The translations under genes were made by a program, and so were the position numbers. From positions 1 to 64,000 of the forward strand of contig NZ_JAKKDV010000009.1 of assembly GCF_021728415.1 (NCBI RefSeq): 64,000 nt of DNA. The letters run 5' to 3'. This stretch comes from Flaviramulus multivorans. GTDB lineage: Bacteria; Bacteroidota; Bacteroidia; Flavobacteriales; Flavobacteriaceae. The notes under the pieces are model-generated. The model did no database searches and was not told the origin of the DNA. It saw only the letters and a program-made list of their open reading frames with translations. Below, piece by piece: positions 52,579 through 60,043 of the stretch (the first letter of the stretch is position 1; every line of letters starts with the position of its first letter).

Positions 52579-53229
52579 TTAGTAGCGTTTTCTTTGACGG
52601 TTTGAACTCTTTTTGTGGTGCCCTTTTTTATTACTATTACTAGAAAATTTATTCTTTGTACGCATTAAGCTTGTAGCATCTGTTAAATCTTCATCAGAAT
52701 TTTTTAGGTTAATTTTACCATCAGAGAGCTCATATAAATGCTTATAAATTACGTCATCTTCAACCGTATCCTTATTCCAATTTAAGAAACACTTTTTCAT
52801 ATGGTTAGCAATGGTATAAGTAAGTGCTTCTTTAAGCTCTCCTTCTTCCCAAGTATTAGCCACATCAATCATAGTTTTAATATTGTTTCCATAAAAACGA
52901 TACTTAGGGAAATTCTGAGGATATTTTAAAGGTTCCGGGCGTTCTTCAAAAAGTTCCTTTGTTGGTTTTTCATAAGGTGAATCAACATCCAATTCAAAAT
53001 TAGACATAATAAAAAGTTGATCCCAAAGTTTGTGTTGAAAATCTGGAACGTCTCTTAAATGTGGTTGCATATTCCCCATTACAGATATAATGGCTTTTGC
53101 AACTTTATTGCGTTCTTCCTTAGTTTCTATAGTTTTAGCGTAATTAATCATTTTTTGCATATGGCGTCCATATTCAGGAATGATTAAATGTTCACGCTCT
53201 GTGTTGTATTCTAAATCGTCTATTGTCAA
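52579..53229 (-). CDS. DUF4290 domain protein
   Basis: A 216-aa protein of the DUF4290 family, which is restricted to Bacteroidetes and has no known function. Features are the N-terminal LEYNTEREHLIIPEYGRHMQKMINYAKTI, the YPKYRFYGNNIKTMIDVA stretch near residue 107, CFLNWNKDTVEDDVIYKHLYELS near 152, and a C-terminal basic, Ser/Lys/Arg-rich tail (KKGHHKKSSNRQRKRY). The tail suggests nucleic-acid contact. It lies 6 bp upstream of murA on the same strand, so they are cotranscribed; the pairing recurs in the phylum as I recall it. Confidence 0.88.
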   Translation of the reverse strand: MTIDDLEYNTEREHLIIPEYGRHMQKMINYAKTIETKEERNKVAKAIISVMGNMQPHLRDVPDFQHKLWDQLFIMSNFELDVDSPYEKPTKELFEERPEPLKYPQNFPKYRFYGNNIKTMIDVANTWEEGELKEALTYTIANHMKKCFLNWNKDTVEDDVIYKHLYELSDGKINLKNSDEDLTDATSLMRTKNKFSSNSNKKGHHKKSSNRQRKRY

Positions 53230-53293
53230 AATAAATGTGTAGAGTTAAATGATTTGCATGTAGTTTTATGCATGCGCAAAATACAAAAAAAAA

Positions 53294-53587
53294 CTAAAGG
53301 CTTATAACACCTTCAACTTTTTCCGCAACTTCTTTATATTTTTCTATCACAGCATCTGGGTTTCGCATTAACAAATTCACCGATACACTGGTATATTTGC
53401 CATTTTTAGACTCCGTAGTGTTTATTACAGCACCCATATTGTCAAAAATAACCTCTAATTTAGCTATTTTAACAACGTCCGATATTATTATAAACTTATA
53501 TAAATACTCAGCTGGCCAGCTATTAGTTTCGTGTAGTTGTGATTTTAATTTTTCGTAAAATTCTTCCGAATTATCAGGTGTACTCAT
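53294..53587 (-). CDS. DUF493 family protein
   Basis: A 97-aa protein of the DUF493 family (YbeD-like, ACT-domain-like ferredoxin fold). Seen: EFYEKLKSQLHETNSWPAEYLYKFII at the start, AKLEVIFDNMGAVINTTESKNGKYTSVSVNLLMRNPDAVIEKYKEVAEKVEGVISL at the end; the SVxVNLxMxNPDAVIxxYK segment is the family mark. A regulatory role in lipoate or other metabolism is proposed for E. coli YbeD. Upstream of DUF4290-murA with a 64-bp gap; possibly the first gene of that unit. Confidence 0.85.
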   Translation of the reverse strand: MSTPDNSEEFYEKLKSQLHETNSWPAEYLYKFIIISDVVKIAKLEVIFDNMGAVINTTESKNGKYTSVSVNLLMRNPDAVIEKYKEVAEKVEGVISL

Positions 53588-53776
53588 AATCTCATTATCT
53601 TCTGCAAATATACAGCTACTATAAACATTATAAAAAAATTAAATACTCAAAATTTGTGCGTTGTCTGTTTTTGAAACAAGTTCAAAATAAACAGGTAGGG
53701 ATTTTATTTACAATCTTTTTTATTCCGTTTTTTTTATCGCAGTTAAATTCCGATTTTTACACTAAAATTCGCACCA

Positions 53777-54316
53777 TTGAGTACCAAAAAGATAGTTATT
53801 ACAGGAGGCCCTAGCACAGGAAAGTCTTCAATAATAAACGAACTTGTAAATAGAGGTTACACCTGTCTCGAAGAAATATCGCGTCAAGTCACCATTGAGG
53901 CAAAAAAAGAAGGTATAGAACAGTTGTTTTTAACCAATCCCTTATTATTTAGTGAGCTTCTTTTAAAAGGCAGGCAAAAACAATATATAGATGCTGAAAT
54001 ATATGGTGATAAAACCGTGTTTTTCGATAGAGGCATCCCAGACGTTTTAGCATATATGGATTTTATAGGTGATACTTATCCAGATTATTTTATAGAAGCT
54101 TGCCAGCAATCAACCTATGATGCCGTTTTTATATTAAAACCATGGAAAGCCATTTACACTAGTGATAGTGAGCGTTATGAAAGTTTTTATGAAGCACTTA
54201 AAATTCATGACAACCTAGTAAACACTTATAAAAATTATAACTATATCCTTATAGATGTCCCTTTTGATACGATAAAAAACCGAACCAATTTTATTTTAAA
54301 AGTATTAGGTATGTAA
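53777..54316 (+). CDS. AAA-family ATPase (NadR-like P-loop kinase domain)
   Basis: A 179-aa P-loop protein of the AAA_28/NadR kinase-like type. Walker A is VITGGPSTGKSS (near residue 8), followed by EEISRQVTIEAKK (an Arg/Glu pair typical of the class), and FFDRGIPDVLAYMDFIGD (near 80), the DRG motif. The C-terminal Lys-rich part is RYESFYEALKIHDNLVNTYKNYNYILIDVPFD. The substrate is unknown; a small-molecule or nucleotide kinase is likely. The start is TTG at 53777 because the P-loop lies only nine residues away and there is no ATG upstream in frame. The recQ ATG directly follows its stop. Confidence 0.85.
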   Translation: MSTKKIVITGGPSTGKSSIINELVNRGYTCLEEISRQVTIEAKKEGIEQLFLTNPLLFSELLLKGRQKQYIDAEIYGDKTVFFDRGIPDVLAYMDFIGDTYPDYFIEACQQSTYDAVFILKPWKAIYTSDSERYESFYEALKIHDNLVNTYKNYNYILIDVPFDTIKNRTNFILKVLGM

Positions 54317-56221
54317 ATGGAGCATCCAATAAACATATTAGAACGCTATTGGGGTTATTCAGATTTCAGACCTGAGCAAGAAGCTATAATAAATGCAGTA
54401 CTTGAAGGTGAGGACACCTTCGTGCTTTTACCAACAGGTGGTGGAAAGTCTATTTGTTTTCAAATACCCGCTTTAATCAAAGAAGGTATTTGTATCGTTA
54501 TTTCGCCATTAATAGCACTTATGAAAGACCAAGTACAGCAGCTAAACAACAAAGGCATAAAAGCCATGGCTATTACAAGTGGTATTAGCTATAGTCAACT
54601 AGATACACTGTTAGATAATTGCATTTATGGAAATTATAAATTTTTATATCTATCACCAGAGCGCTTACAACAGGAATTAGTACAAGATCGTATTAAGCAA
54701 ATGAATGTTAATTTAATTGCTGTTGATGAAGCGCATTGCATTTCGCAATGGGGTAGTGATTTTAGACCTGCTTATAAAAACATAGTTCTACTTCGGCAAA
54801 TACAACCATCAGTAAACATAGTAGCATTAACAGCTTCTGCAAAACCAGAAGTTGTAGATGACATTATTAAAGAACTCGATTTTATTCAACCAAAAATATT
54901 TAAGCAATCTTTTTTAAGGGAAAATTTAGCATATATGGTATTTCATGAGAATGATAAATACTATAAACTTGAAGTCATTTTAAAAAAATACAAAGAACCA
55001 TCTATTATTTATGTTAGAAATAGAAAGCTAACCTTAGAAGTAAGTTCGTTTTTAAAATCAAAAAACATATCTGCAACATATTATCACGGTGGCCTTTCAA
55101 ATCCAGAAAAAGATGCTAACATGACATCGTGGTTAAACAATCAAAAACAAGTTATGGTAGCTACCAATGCATTTGGTATGGGAATTGATAAACCAGATGT
55201 TAAAACAGTTATTCACTTTAATTTACCTGAAAGTATAGAAAGCTATTTTCAAGAAGCAGGTCGTGTTGGAAGAAATGGTGAGAAGGCATTCGCCATTATT
55301 TTAAAGAATAATAGTGATGAAGTATTGGTGAAAAACCAATTTCTAAGTGTTTTACCTACGGTTGATTTTGTAAAGCAGGTATACCGAAAATTGTGTAACT
55401 ACTTTCAAATATCCTATGGCGAAGGTGAATATGTAACTTTTGATTTTGACTTTAACACCTTTTGTAAAACCTATCAATTTGGTTCTATTATGTGTTATAA
55501 TGCCTTGTTATTATTAGACCGAAATAGTGTTATTAGCCTATCAAAGCAGTTTAAAAATAAAGTAACTGTTCAATTTATAACATCAAATAATGTGCTTTTT
55601 CATTATTTAGAAACACATCAAGATTTTAATATCATTGTAAAATCAATGCTACGAATGTATGGCGGTATTTTTGACCATGTTACAAAAGTGGATTTAGGTA
55701 AAATTGCTGAAAAAGCTTCAGTTGCAGAAAGTAAATTAGTAAATACGCTTCAAACCTTAGAGAATGATAACATCATTAATTTAAATTTAGCTAAAACTGA
55801 TGCACAAATAACATTTATTGAACCTCGTGAAGATGATAAAACTATTAACCGAATAGCGTCCATTATAGAACAACAAAATAAATTAAAACAGCAACAGGTT
55901 AGCGCAATGCTTAACTATGTTGAAAACGATTCGGTTTGTAAAAGCATGCAGCTCCTCGCCTATTTTGGTGAAAAAGACATGAAACCTTGTGGCATTTGCT
56001 CCGTATGTAGTAAGACCAAAAAGAAAGATAAGTCTCAAGATATTAAAACTATAAAAAATAGAGTAATAGAGTTGTTAGAAAATGGCGATTGCTCTTCTAG
56101 AAATATGGTAGACGTTATAAATTGTTCTGAAATTGAATTAAAAACAGTTTTAAAATTGCTATTAGAACATAATATTATAACGATTACGCCAACGAACACA
56201 TATAAATTGAGTCATTTATAA
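54317..56221 (+). CDS. recQ: RecQ family ATP-dependent DNA helicase
   Basis: A 634-aa DNA helicase for recombination and replication repair. The helicase core has FRPEQEAII (motif 0), LPTGGGKSICFQIPAL (motif I near residue 38), DEAHCISQWGSDFRPAY (motif II near 136), ALTASAKPEV (motif III) and ATNAFGMGIDKPDVKTVIHFNLPESIESYFQEAGRVGRNG (motifs V-VI near 286). The RecQ zinc site is CKSMQLLAYFGEKDMKPCGICSVC (near 540), with a short winged-helix after it; no HRDC domain is seen. Its ATG abuts the stop of the P-loop kinase gene, so the two are cotranscribed. It is a separate gene from any second RecQ that may exist in the genome. Confidence 0.94.
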   Translation: MEHPINILERYWGYSDFRPEQEAIINAVLEGEDTFVLLPTGGGKSICFQIPALIKEGICIVISPLIALMKDQVQQLNNKGIKAMAITSGISYSQLDTLLDNCIYGNYKFLYLSPERLQQELVQDRIKQMNVNLIAVDEAHCISQWGSDFRPAYKNIVLLRQIQPSVNIVALTASAKPEVVDDIIKELDFIQPKIFKQSFLRENLAYMVFHENDKYYKLEVILKKYKEPSIIYVRNRKLTLEVSSFLKSKNISATYYHGGLSNPEKDANMTSWLNNQKQVMVATNAFGMGIDKPDVKTVIHFNLPESIESYFQEAGRVGRNGEKAFAIILKNNSDEVLVKNQFLSVLPTVDFVKQVYRKLCNYFQISYGEGEYVTFDFDFNTFCKTYQFGSIMCYNALLLLDRNSVISLSKQFKNKVTVQFITSNNVLFHYLETHQDFNIIVKSMLRMYGGIFDHVTKVDLGKIAEKASVAESKLVNTLQTLENDNIINLNLAKTDAQITFIEPREDDKTINRIASIIEQQNKLKQQQVSAMLNYVENDSVCKSMQLLAYFGEKDMKPCGICSVCSKTKKKDKSQDIKTIKNRVIELLENGDCSSRNMVDVINCSEIELKTVLKLLLEHNIITITPTNTYKLSHL

Positions 56222-56304
56222 AATATGTATTCCTGAAATAATCAATATTTATTGGAAAAAAAGATGCGAATTACAATGACAATTAAAAAAGTAAACTTAA
56301 GTAG

Positions 56305-57252
56305 ATGAAAGATTTAAGAATTGTATTTATGGGTACGCCCGATTTTGCAGTTACTACGTTAAAAGCATTGGTAGAAAGCAATTATAATATTGTTGGTGTA
56401 ATTACTGCACCCGATAAACCTGCAGGTCGTGGGCGTCAATTAAATGAAAGCGCGGTAAAACAATATGCTCAAGAAGTTGGATTAAATGTACTTCAACCCA
56501 CAAACTTAAAAAGTGAGGACTTTCTAACTGAGTTAAAAGCACTAAAAGCAAACCTTCAAATTGTAGTAGCTTTTAGGATGCTTCCAAAAGTGGTTTGGCA
56601 AATGCCTGAGTTAGGCACTTTTAATCTGCATGCATCTCTATTACCAAATTATCGGGGTGCAGCTCCCATAAATTGGGCTATTATTAATGGTGAGACAAAA
56701 ACTGGAGTTTCTACATTTTTTATTGATGATAAAATTGATACTGGTGATATGATTCTTCAAGAAGCGATACAAATTAATCCTAAAGAAAATGCTGGTAGCC
56801 TGCACGACAAGTTAATGACTTTGGGAAGCAAATTGGTTTTAAAAACAGTTTCTTTAATTGAAAAAGAAAATGTAAAAACAATTCCTCAGAAAGATATAAA
56901 AGATTTAAAAACGGCTTATAAACTAAACAAAGAGAATTGTAAGATTGATTGGAATGAGTCCTTAGAAAATATTTATAATCTAATTAGAGGCTTAAGCCCC
57001 TATCCTGCTGCGTGGTGCACACTAATTAATGGCAACGAAACATTAGATGTAAAAATTTATGCTGCTGAAAAAGAGTTTACAAATCATTCATTAACGAATG
57101 GTATTATCATTTCAAATAAAAAAGAATTAAAAGTTGCTGTATCAAATGGCTACCTTAAAATAACTGAAATGAAGCTTCCTGGAAAACGCACGATGGATAT
57201 TGGTTCGTTATTAAATGGGTATATTATTAAATTGAATGCTAAAATGCTGTAA
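56305..57252 (+). CDS. fmt: Methionyl-tRNA formyltransferase
   Basis: Fmt formylates initiator Met-tRNA using 10-formyl-THF. The 315-aa protein shows RIVFMGTPDFAVTTLKAL (start), the formyl-donor-binding VVAFRMLPKVVW and FNLHASLLPNYRGAAPINWAIINGE (near residue 110, with Asn, His and the SLLP loop), TGVSTFFIDDKIDTGDMIL (near 133, catalytic Asp) and a C-terminal OB-like tRNA-binding domain starting near NLIRGLSPYPAAWC. It lies 83 bp after recQ in the same direction. ATG start as given. Confidence 0.96.
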   Translation: MKDLRIVFMGTPDFAVTTLKALVESNYNIVGVITAPDKPAGRGRQLNESAVKQYAQEVGLNVLQPTNLKSEDFLTELKALKANLQIVVAFRMLPKVVWQMPELGTFNLHASLLPNYRGAAPINWAIINGETKTGVSTFFIDDKIDTGDMILQEAIQINPKENAGSLHDKLMTLGSKLVLKTVSLIEKENVKTIPQKDIKDLKTAYKLNKENCKIDWNESLENIYNLIRGLSPYPAAWCTLINGNETLDVKIYAAEKEFTNHSLTNGIIISNKKELKVAVSNGYLKITEMKLPGKRTMDIGSLLNGYIIKLNAKML

Positions 57253-57356
57253 ACCCTTATTCTCATTGATATTTTAAAAAAGTCGACAAAATGCATACCC
57301 TTTATTAACAAAAGAGTAAAGTTATCAACAAAACCTTGCATTTCCCTTGATATTAC

Positions 57357-57386
57357 TTGCGTGATTACATAATCCGTATAAATTTG
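57357..57386 (+). promoter_or_regulatory. Promoter of the HU gene
   Basis: TTG at 57357-57359, 19-bp spacer, TAAATTTG at 57379-57386: a full Bacteroidetes promoter. The ATG of HU is at 57442, so the leader is about 45-50 nt, longer than most in this window. Confidence 0.78.
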
Positions 57387-57441
57387 TAGAGGATTTAACA
57401 AAAATGTTTAACCGATTTATTAATAATTAAATTTTTATATT

Positions 57442-57714
57442 ATGAACAAAACAGATTTAATCGACGCAATGGCAGAACACGCAGGAATCACTAAAGCTGC
57501 AGCAAAAAAAGCTTTAGAGTGTGCGCTAATTGAAATTGAAGGAGCTTTACAAAAAGGCAACAGAGTTTCTTTAGTAGGATTTGGTTCTTGGTCAGTTTCT
57601 AAAAGAGCTGCAAGAGAAGGAAGAAATCCACAAACTGGAGCAACTATCAAAATAAAAGCTAAAAAAGTAGTTAAGTTTAAAGCTGGATCTGATTTAGCTA
57701 ACGCAGTAAACTAA
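57442..57714 (+). CDS. HU-family DNA-binding protein
   Basis: A 90-aa histone-like nucleoid protein. It has the standard HU pattern: NKTDLIDAMAEHAGITKAAAKKALECALIEIEGALQKGNRVSLVGFGSWSVSKRAAREGRNPQTGATIKIKAKK shows the helical dimer core, the GFGSW turn, and the DNA-contacting arm with the conserved RNPQTG (near residue 61). It should coat and bend DNA throughout the nucleoid. It has its own promoter (57357-57386) and terminator (57738-57767), in line with high independent expression. Confidence 0.96.
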   Translation: MNKTDLIDAMAEHAGITKAAAKKALECALIEIEGALQKGNRVSLVGFGSWSVSKRAAREGRNPQTGATIKIKAKKVVKFKAGSDLANAVN

Positions 57715-57737
57715 TTATTTACTAAAACTAAACATAG

Positions 57738-57767
57738 AAAAGCCTTCAGTATTGAAGGCTTTTTTTA
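57738..57767 (+). terminator. Terminator of the HU gene
   Basis: AGCCTTCA (57741-57748) pairs with TGAAGGCT (57753-57760) around a 4-nt loop, with A-run before and seven T after. Confidence 0.92.
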
Positions 57768-57835
57768 TATATGTAGCCAAAACAGTTGCTTATTTAACAA
57801 ATAAATATTAGATTTAATTATTAATTTCTCTAAAT

Positions 57836-58396
57836 ATGGTTACAACAAAACCCAAAAAAGGAAATTTATTAATTGCCAAACCATCCATAATTGGAGATGT
57901 TTCTTTTAATCGCTCCATTGTTTTATTGGCTGACCATAATGACGAAGGCTCTATAGGTTTTATTCTTAATAAACCCCTTAACTATACCATTAACGATTTA
58001 ATCCCAGAGGTTGAAGCTACTTTTAAAGTTTACAATGGTGGTCCTGTAGAACAAGATAATTTATACTTTATTCATAAAATACCACATTTGATTCCTGAAA
58101 GCATAGAAATATCATTGGGTATTTATTGGGGTGGTGATTTTTCAAAAGTTGCTGAACTTATTCAAAATAACACGATAAAAGAAAATGATATTAGATTTTT
58201 TCTAGGTTATTCTGGGTGGGAATCAACCCAATTGGAAAATGAATTGAAAGCCAGTACTTGGTTAGTTACCGAAAATATTTATAAAAACGAAATTATTGAA
58301 AAAGATTATGAGAGTTTCTGGAAAGAAAAAATGCTCGAATTAGGTGGCGAATACAGTATTTGGTCTAACGCCCCAGAAAACCCCAGTTATAACTAA
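57836..58396 (+). CDS. YqgE/AlgH family protein
   Basis: A 186-aa cytoplasmic protein of the YqgE/AlgH (DUF179) family, function not settled; AlgH is linked to alginate regulation in Pseudomonas. The family pattern is complete: KGNLLIAKPSIIGDVSFNRSIVLLADHNDEGSIGFILNKPL (near residue 8), YNGGPVEQDNLYFIHK (near 66), FLGYSGWESTQLENELKASTWLV (near 120). It is probably a single gene and converges on the aminotransferase with a 4-bp overlap. Confidence 0.92.
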   Translation: MVTTKPKKGNLLIAKPSIIGDVSFNRSIVLLADHNDEGSIGFILNKPLNYTINDLIPEVEATFKVYNGGPVEQDNLYFIHKIPHLIPESIEISLGIYWGGDFSKVAELIQNNTIKENDIRFFLGYSGWESTQLENELKASTWLVTENIYKNEIIEKDYESFWKEKMLELGGEYSIWSNAPENPSYN

Positions 58397-59235
58397 CTAA
58401 TTCTAATCTTAATATTTAATTTTTGCAATAGTAGCTTTGATACTTCCGCATTGTAAGTTTTCTTTCTATACTTACTTACAGGTTGTATACCAGTTATCAC
58501 ATTTGTTATAAAAATTTCATCTGCTTTTTGAAGTTCAAATGGTGATATTGATTCTTCGAGTAATTCATATTCTTTTAACTCTTTAATCATATTAATTAAT
58601 TGAGTTCTCATAACACCCTTTAAACAACCATCGGATATTGGAGGGGTTTTGATCGTGTTGCCTTTTACTAAAAAAACATTTCCATTAAGCGATTCAATTA
58701 CTTGTTTATTTGTGTTCAAAACCAAGCAATTATTCAAATTATTTTCTTTTGCAAAAATGCTTCCTACAACATTCAAAGCTTTATTATTTGTCTTTAATGT
58801 AGATAGTAAACTCGGAGAAACATAATAATCCTTAAATAAATCTACTTCGTAAAACTCATCCTTTAAAGTGTAAAAATCTTCACTTAAAGAAGTTGCTGTA
58901 ATTATAAAATCTATGTCATTAGTCTCCGGAGTATACAAACCACCTTCTTTTCTATGTACCATTAATTTTACTCTAACGGAGGCATTTTCAAATGCGTTGG
59001 CTTTAATGGTTTTATGTATTTGCTCTTCTAAATATTCCATGGTGAAATTCATAGGAATCTCCATACGCATAATGCGCATTGATGCCATTAATCTGAAATA
59101 ATGATCTTCCCAAAACAAAATTTTACCATAACTGACTTTGATTGTTTCAAAAAGAGCGTCGCCATAAGCATATCCTCTGTTTTGAACTGATATAACTTTA
59201 TTTTCTTCTAAAAGCGTTCCGTTAAAATTTGTCAT
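58393..59235 (-). CDS. Class IV PLP-dependent aminotransferase (PabC/DAAT/IlvE-like)
   Basis: A 280-aa PLP enzyme. It has the N-terminal NRGYAYGDALFETIKVSYGKILFWEDHYFRL, a catalytic Lys in LSTLKTNNKALNVVGSIFAKEN (near residue 140, the PabC-type STLKT site), and ESLNGNVFLVKGN then TPPISDGCLKGVMRTQLINM (near 188). It is most like 4-amino-4-deoxychorismate lyase (folate synthesis), but branched-chain or D-amino-acid aminotransferase cannot be excluded. The ATG at 59235 is chosen; the frame is open 12 bp further upstream via GTG, which falls within the terminator hairpin of the gene before it. A terminator lies directly against the start codon (see finding). Confidence 0.85.
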   Translation of the reverse strand: MTNFNGTLLEENKVISVQNRGYAYGDALFETIKVSYGKILFWEDHYFRLMASMRIMRMEIPMNFTMEYLEEQIHKTIKANAFENASVRVKLMVHRKEGGLYTPETNDIDFIITATSLSEDFYTLKDEFYEVDLFKDYYVSPSLLSTLKTNNKALNVVGSIFAKENNLNNCLVLNTNKQVIESLNGNVFLVKGNTIKTPPISDGCLKGVMRTQLINMIKELKEYELLEESISPFELQKADEIFITNVITGIQPVSKYRKKTYNAEVSKLLLQKLNIKIRIS

Positions 59236-59264
59236 AAAAAATCCCACTTGTATTAAAAGCGGGA
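59236..59264 (-). terminator. Terminator hairpin ending directly at the aminotransferase start codon
   Basis: On the minus strand an 8-bp stem (complements of 59257-59264 and 59242-59249, one G-T pair) is followed by six T residues (59241-59236) that touch the ATG at 59235. It follows the START-like gene's stop and may be an attenuator for the downstream gene. Confidence 0.75.
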
Positions 59265-59291
59265 CAAATATAATTTAAATAAAGTTTACAT

Positions 59292-59684
59292 TTAAGCAGA
59301 TCCCAGTACTTGTTTTAAACTAGAAATTTGATTTTCCCAAAGCATTTTTGATTCATCAATTTCATCTTCTTCGGCAAAATCGGTAACGATTAAAGAAACG
59401 TCTTTAGTAATTTCATCAACTTGAATTCTAATTTCGAAATAATACGATTGTTCATCTTCTTCGTCTTCTAACCACCGAAATTTAACGCGTTCCCCGTTTT
59501 TCTTGTTTAATAATTTAGCTTTTTCCTGACTATCGTCCCATATAAAAGTAAATAGCTCTCCACGAGAATTTACGTTATCTGAAAACCATTCCGATAAACC
59601 AGAGGGCGTAGAAATATATTGATATAATAATTGAGGTGAGGCGTGTATTGGAAATTCAATATCAAATTTTATTTTTTCGTCCAT
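59292..59684 (-). CDS. START-like domain protein (SRPBCC fold)
   Basis: A 130-aa protein with the START/SRPBCC pattern found in Bacteroidetes: KFDIEFPIHASPQLLYQYISTPSGLSEWFSDNVNSRGELFTFIWDDSQEKAKLL, then KNGERVKFRWLEDEEDEQSYYFEIRIQVDEITKDVSLIVTDFAEEDEIDE. The fold binds a hydrophobic ligand or a protein partner; the strongly acidic character is typical of this subgroup. It is upstream of the aminotransferase gene on the same strand, separated by a terminator hairpin. Confidence 0.85.
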   Translation of the reverse strand: MDEKIKFDIEFPIHASPQLLYQYISTPSGLSEWFSDNVNSRGELFTFIWDDSQEKAKLLNKKNGERVKFRWLEDEEDEQSYYFEIRIQVDEITKDVSLIVTDFAEEDEIDESKMLWENQISSLKQVLGSA

Positions 59685-59770
59685 AAGTAAATTTAAAATT
59701 TATCTCGCCAATATATACATAAATTGATAAGTATAACAACTATTTTTAATAATATTTTCCCTTACTTCTA

Positions 59771-59801
59771 TTTGCTTACAATAATATTGTTTTTATATTT
59801 G
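59771..59801 (+). promoter_or_regulatory. Promoter of tRNA-Met
   Basis: TTTG at 59771-59774, 19-bp spacer, TATATTTG at 59794-59801; the tRNA starts 14 bp later. Full match to the Bacteroidetes consensus. Confidence 0.82.
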
Positions 59802-59814
59802 CAGCCTTAAATTA

Positions 59815-59888
59815 GGCGAGGTAGCTCAGCTGGTTAGAGCGTCGGATTCATAACCCGGAGGTCGGGGGATCGTGCCCCCCTCTCGCTA
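59815..59888 (+). tRNA. tRNA-Met (anticodon CAT, elongator type)
   Basis: Cloverleaf: acceptor GGCGAGG/TCTCGCT, D-arm GCTC/GAGC, anticodon loop TTCATAA (CAT), T-stem GGGGG/CCCCC, discriminator A, CCA not encoded. G1 opposite T72 and the D-loop suggest the elongator rather than the initiator (no C1-A72 mismatch). The T-loop reads ATCGTGC instead of TTCGANT: positions 54 and 58 are swapped (A54, T58). The anticodon stem has A31-C39 mismatched. The remaining sequence from 59685 to 60043 holds only the tRNA promoter and terminator. Confidence 0.88.
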
Positions 59889-59913
59889 CAAATGTAAAAT
59901 CACACAAAACTAG

Positions 59914-59943
59914 CGGTTTAGGTTTTCTCTAAACCGTTTTTTT
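59914..59943 (+). terminator. Terminator after tRNA-Met
   Basis: CGGTTTAG (59914-59921) pairs with CTAAACCG (59929-59936) around a 7-nt loop, followed by seven T. Confidence 0.9.
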
Positions 59944-60043
59944 ATGTCCTAGATTAAAGAACCTAAAATTGAATATAAAAGTATATAAACGATAATAGTA
60001 GAATACAACCCACCAATTCTATTAGCTAGAAAGAACTTGGAAT

